Below, piece after piece: positions 61,529 to 64,000 of a stretch of DNA of 64,000 nucleotides. Source of the stretch: Chryseobacterium sp. IHB B 17019 (GTDB lineage Bacteria; Bacteroidota; Bacteroidia; Flavobacteriales; Weeksellaceae). Position 1 is the first letter of the stretch. Every line of letters begins with the position of its first letter. A model generated the notes under the pieces. That model was not told the origin of the DNA. It ran no database searches and saw only the letters and a program-made list of their open reading frames with translations. Made by a program: the position numbers and the translations under genes. Where the stretch lies: assembly GCF_001456155.1 (NCBI RefSeq), contig NZ_CP013293.1:930001-994000 (forward strand). The letters are read 5' to 3'.

Positions 61529-61560
61529 CAAATATACAAAACATTTTTTGAATATTCCAA
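61529..61560 (-). promoter_or_regulatory. Promoter of rplS
   Basis: Minus strand TTG (61560-61558), 21-nt spacer, TATATTTG (61536-61529), exact consensus, about 70 bp before the start codon. Confidence 0.7.
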
Positions 61561-61736
61561 ACAAATTATATACTAAATATGATAATTCTTAAGCAAAAAA
61601 GAGCGTGAAAATTTAACACTTCCTTTAAGTTACCGACAGCCACAGTTTACATGGGAACTTTACTTTTGCCCGATAATAAAAGCAGTAATAAAACTGCTCA
61701 TTAAAGCAATTACATACCACTTAAAACTGAACTACA

Positions 61737-64000
61737 ATGAAACATTTCTTATTCTTTTTTTGTTTCGCTACCCAGCTGGTTTTTGGTCAGGCTCTGATTC
61801 CCTATCTGCAGAACCCGACGCCAACCTCCATGATTGTGAACTGGAAAACGGCCTCCAATAACGAAACAACAGTGATTTATGGAACTTCGCCTACCAATTT
61901 GGGCGTTACAGTAACAGGAACTACAAATATTTTTTCGGATACAGGGTACAACAATAATTATTATTACCACACCGCAAAAATTGCCAACTTACAGCCGAAC
62001 ACAAAATATTATTATAAAATAAAAACAGGCACCAACGAATCTGCGGTCTATAATTTCAGGACACTTCCTTTGCCGGGTCAAGCTGCAACAGCAGACGGTA
62101 AAATCCGTTTCCTTATTATGGGAGACAATCAGATCAAGGCTGAACCGAGATATGATACTTTAACTTTAAATGCTTTTAAAAAATTAAAGGAAAAATTCGG
62201 CCCGAATTCTGATCCTTCTGATAACGTTGCTCTTACCTTTATGGTTGGAGATCAGGTAGATGTGGGAACTTTGGACCATTACGAGAATGTCCATTTTAAA
62301 AAGAATATTAATCTTTCACCCTATCTTCCGATCCAGACTACGGTTGGAAACCACGAAACATACGGGACTTTGGGGATGAATTCTTATTACGCCCACTTTT
62401 ATATTGATGAAATTAAATACAAAAACATCACTTCCGGAAATGAAAATTATTATGCTCAACAAGCTGGAAATGTTTTATTTATAAGCTTAAGCTCAGAACA
62501 TACAGGTTCTGCACAAATGACTTGGCTTCAACAGATTTTAAATGAAGCCAACAATGATTCTACGGTTGACTGGATCATTTCCCTGAGCCACAGACCTTAT
62601 CAGGCAGAACAATATGTAGGAGATATTTCGACTTGGGTAAGAAATAATGCGGTTCCGCTTATGACGACTTCCAATAAATATTTAATGCATGTTGGTGCCC
62701 ATCACCATTTATACCACAGAGGTCAGCTGAAAAACACGCCAAACTACCAGATTATTTCCGGTGGAACGGCTTGGGATCAATATTGGGGAATGTCTACGGA
62801 GCAGGATTTTGATGATGTTCAGAAAACTTTGACAGATTGGACGTACCAGATCGTTGAGGTGGATGTACCTACAGGAAAAGTTGATATCGAATCTTACTCA
62901 ATCGGAGGAGTTTATCATAAAAAATATAATGAATTAATTGATACTTTCCACCGCTATAAAAATCAGCCAAAACCGGCTAAACCTTCTATTACGAATACCT
63001 TTACAGCACCGGTTACTTTACCTTTAACATTAGATGGAAGCGCCTTTTCCACAACAAGCGGAGAATTGCTTAACACTACCCAATTCGTGCTCAGTAAAGC
63101 AGCAGATTTTTCTGTCATAGAAAAGGAATTTTACAGAGATTATGAAAACTGGTTCGGAAAAGACGGAAACGGAACTCCGGATCTCACAAAAAATCAAAAT
63201 GCAAATGTTGATATTACGAAAGCTACCATCGCGGCAAATTCAGTGACCAACGGAACGTATTACGTAAAAGTGCGTTACAGAGACAGAAACATGGAATGGA
63301 GTGACTGGAGTGATGCAAAACAGTTTGAAGTGACGGGAAGTGTGATTTCAAATCCTACTTTTACTTTAAATAAAACAGAATATACACAAAATGAACCTAT
63401 TGTAGCTACTTTCACAGACGGTCCCGGAAATAATCAGGATTGGGTAGGTATCTTTAAAAAAGGTCAAAATCCCGCAACGGTAACTTCTCAAGCTTACGTT
63501 TACACAAACGGACAGACCGCCGGAACAGCCAATTTCCCGAATGGCATTGCCAATAAAGGCCAATATTTCGCAGGATTTTTTGCCAACAACGGCTATACGG
63601 AAATTACTCCGCGAAAAAATTTCTATGTAGGGCCAAAGGTTGTATTAACCACAACTGCAGATACTTATCCCGTGGGTGGAACGGTAACAGTTAATTTCAC
63701 TAACGGACCAAACTTAACAAAAGACTGGATCGGGATCTACAAAATGGGTCATGCTCCGGGAACTGTGAATTCTACGCAGTGGAGCTATGTGACAACACCT
63801 GCAGGAACGCTGAACTTTACAGGTCTTGCAAAAGGTTATTATTATGCTCAATACTTCCTTGAAGATGGATATACGGCAATTGGCGAAAAAGTTTTCTTTA
63901 AAGTCGGGGATATTGTGACGGAACTTTGGACCAATAAACCGGTGTATACGTTGGGTGAAAATATTACGGCTTCATGGACAGATTCTCCGGGAATCATCAA
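61737..64000 (+). CDS. Secreted metallophosphoesterase with purple-acid-phosphatase-like N-terminus, 3' end cut by window
   Basis: The first 754 codons of an exported phosphatase, open at the window edge. Residues 1-18 are a signal peptide (ATQLVFGQ). An Fn3-like purple acid phosphatase N-terminal domain (about 20-110) ends with YYYKIKTG. The calcineurin-like metal motifs follow: MGDN (Asp130), GDQVD (Asp172), GNHET (Asn205, His206), SHRP (His285) and GAHHHLYHR (His322-324). The C-terminal part holds an Fn3-like domain and at least two repeats with NQDWVGIFKKG and TKDWIGIYKMG. The family hydrolyses phosphate esters outside the cell. The missing end may carry a T9SS sorting domain, but this is not visible. 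Confidence 0.92.
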   Translation, partial: MKHFLFFFCFATQLVFGQALIPYLQNPTPTSMIVNWKTASNNETTVIYGTSPTNLGVTVTGTTNIFSDTGYNNNYYYHTAKIANLQPNTKYYYKIKTGTNESAVYNFRTLPLPGQAATADGKIRFLIMGDNQIKAEPRYDTLTLNAFKKLKEKFGPNSDPSDNVALTFMVGDQVDVGTLDHYENVHFKKNINLSPYLPIQTTVGNHETYGTLGMNSYYAHFYIDEIKYKNITSGNENYYAQQAGNVLFISLSSEHTGSAQMTWLQQILNEANNDSTVDWIISLSHRPYQAEQYVGDISTWVRNNAVPLMTTSNKYLMHVGAHHHLYHRGQLKNTPNYQIISGGTAWDQYWGMSTEQDFDDVQKTLTDWTYQIVEVDVPTGKVDIESYSIGGVYHKKYNELIDTFHRYKNQPKPAKPSITNTFTAPVTLPLTLDGSAFSTTSGELLNTTQFVLSKAADFSVIEKEFYRDYENWFGKDGNGTPDLTKNQNANVDITKATIAANSVTNGTYYVKVRYRDRNMEWSDWSDAKQFEVTGSVISNPTFTLNKTEYTQNEPIVATFTDGPGNNQDWVGIFKKGQNPATVTSQAYVYTNGQTAGTANFPNGIANKGQYFAGFFANNGYTEITPRKNFYVGPKVVLTTTADTYPVGGTVTVNFTNGPNLTKDWIGIYKMGHAPGTVNSTQWSYVTTPAGTLNFTGLAKGYYYAQYFLEDGYTAIGEKVFFKVGDIVTELWTNKPVYTLGENITASWTDSPGII

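Overview
The window looks like chromosomal DNA from a Flavobacteriia member of the Bacteroidota, most like Chryseobacterium or a close relative. The evidence is AT-rich intergenic DNA, promoters of the Bacteroidota form TTG-N20/21-TAnnTTTG, many secreted proteins with type IX secretion (T9SS) C-terminal sorting domains of both type A and type B, a DnaE with a fused N-terminal proofreading exonuclease, and a fused alpha/beta 2-oxo acid dehydrogenase E1. No rRNA, tRNA, CRISPR array, prophage, transposase or plasmid function was found. Both ends cut through genes: a PLP enzyme at the left and a metallophosphoesterase at the right.

Layout. 1-2.3 kb: partial Cys/Met-type PLP enzyme divergent from an Lrp/AsnC regulator, then a bestrophin-like channel. 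2.3-6.6 kb: fused E1 dehydrogenase and a T9SS S8 peptidase, both on the minus strand. 6.9-11.6 kb: dnaE. 11.9-18.9 kb: three tandem, related T9SS type A surface proteins. 19-21.2 kb: a small membrane protein, a voltage-gated K+ channel with a zinc ribbon, and a secreted protein. 21.3-28.2 kb: Nif3-like protein plus a coiled-coil protein with a cysteine-free zinc-ribbon fold, acyl-CoA ligase, acyl-CoA dehydrogenase and a DUF4349 protein. 28.6-36.5 kb: T9SS metallopeptidase, prfC, CPBP protease, rdgB, rnz, TIGR02757 and a heptad-repeat membrane protein. 36.7-45.3 kb: three tandem choice-of-anchor-L, T9SS type B giant surface proteins. 45.6-50.1 kb: rsmA divergent from an ftsX-DUF3098-uppP-truB-rluF run. 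50.2-54.5 kb: a helix-hairpin-helix repeat protein, a MerR regulator, an SMP-30-like lipoprotein and a DbpA-like helicase. 54.5-55.2 kb: a dense cluster of non-coding repeats. 55.3-64 kb: rpsA, a vWA T9SS protein, an EamA transporter, an alpha/beta hydrolase, rplS and a metallophosphoesterase.

How it fits together. Most of the window is core housekeeping (replication, translation, rRNA and tRNA modification, cell division and envelope lipid recycling). Between these genes sit about nine clear T9SS cargo genes that would build the outer cell surface or be secreted. The two tandem cargo arrays have grown by duplication of whole genes and, in one protein, by internal duplication of a module of about 251 residues.

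The least ordinary material is in the intergenic DNA. There is a perfect 40-bp inverted repeat filling a convergent gap, a perfect 28-bp inverted repeat, and several dispersed repeat families, some present two or three times in this window. I found no convincing new defence or biosynthetic system. The strongest leads are these repeat elements, the two cargo arrays, the cysteine-free zinc-ribbon protein and the exonuclease-fused DnaE.
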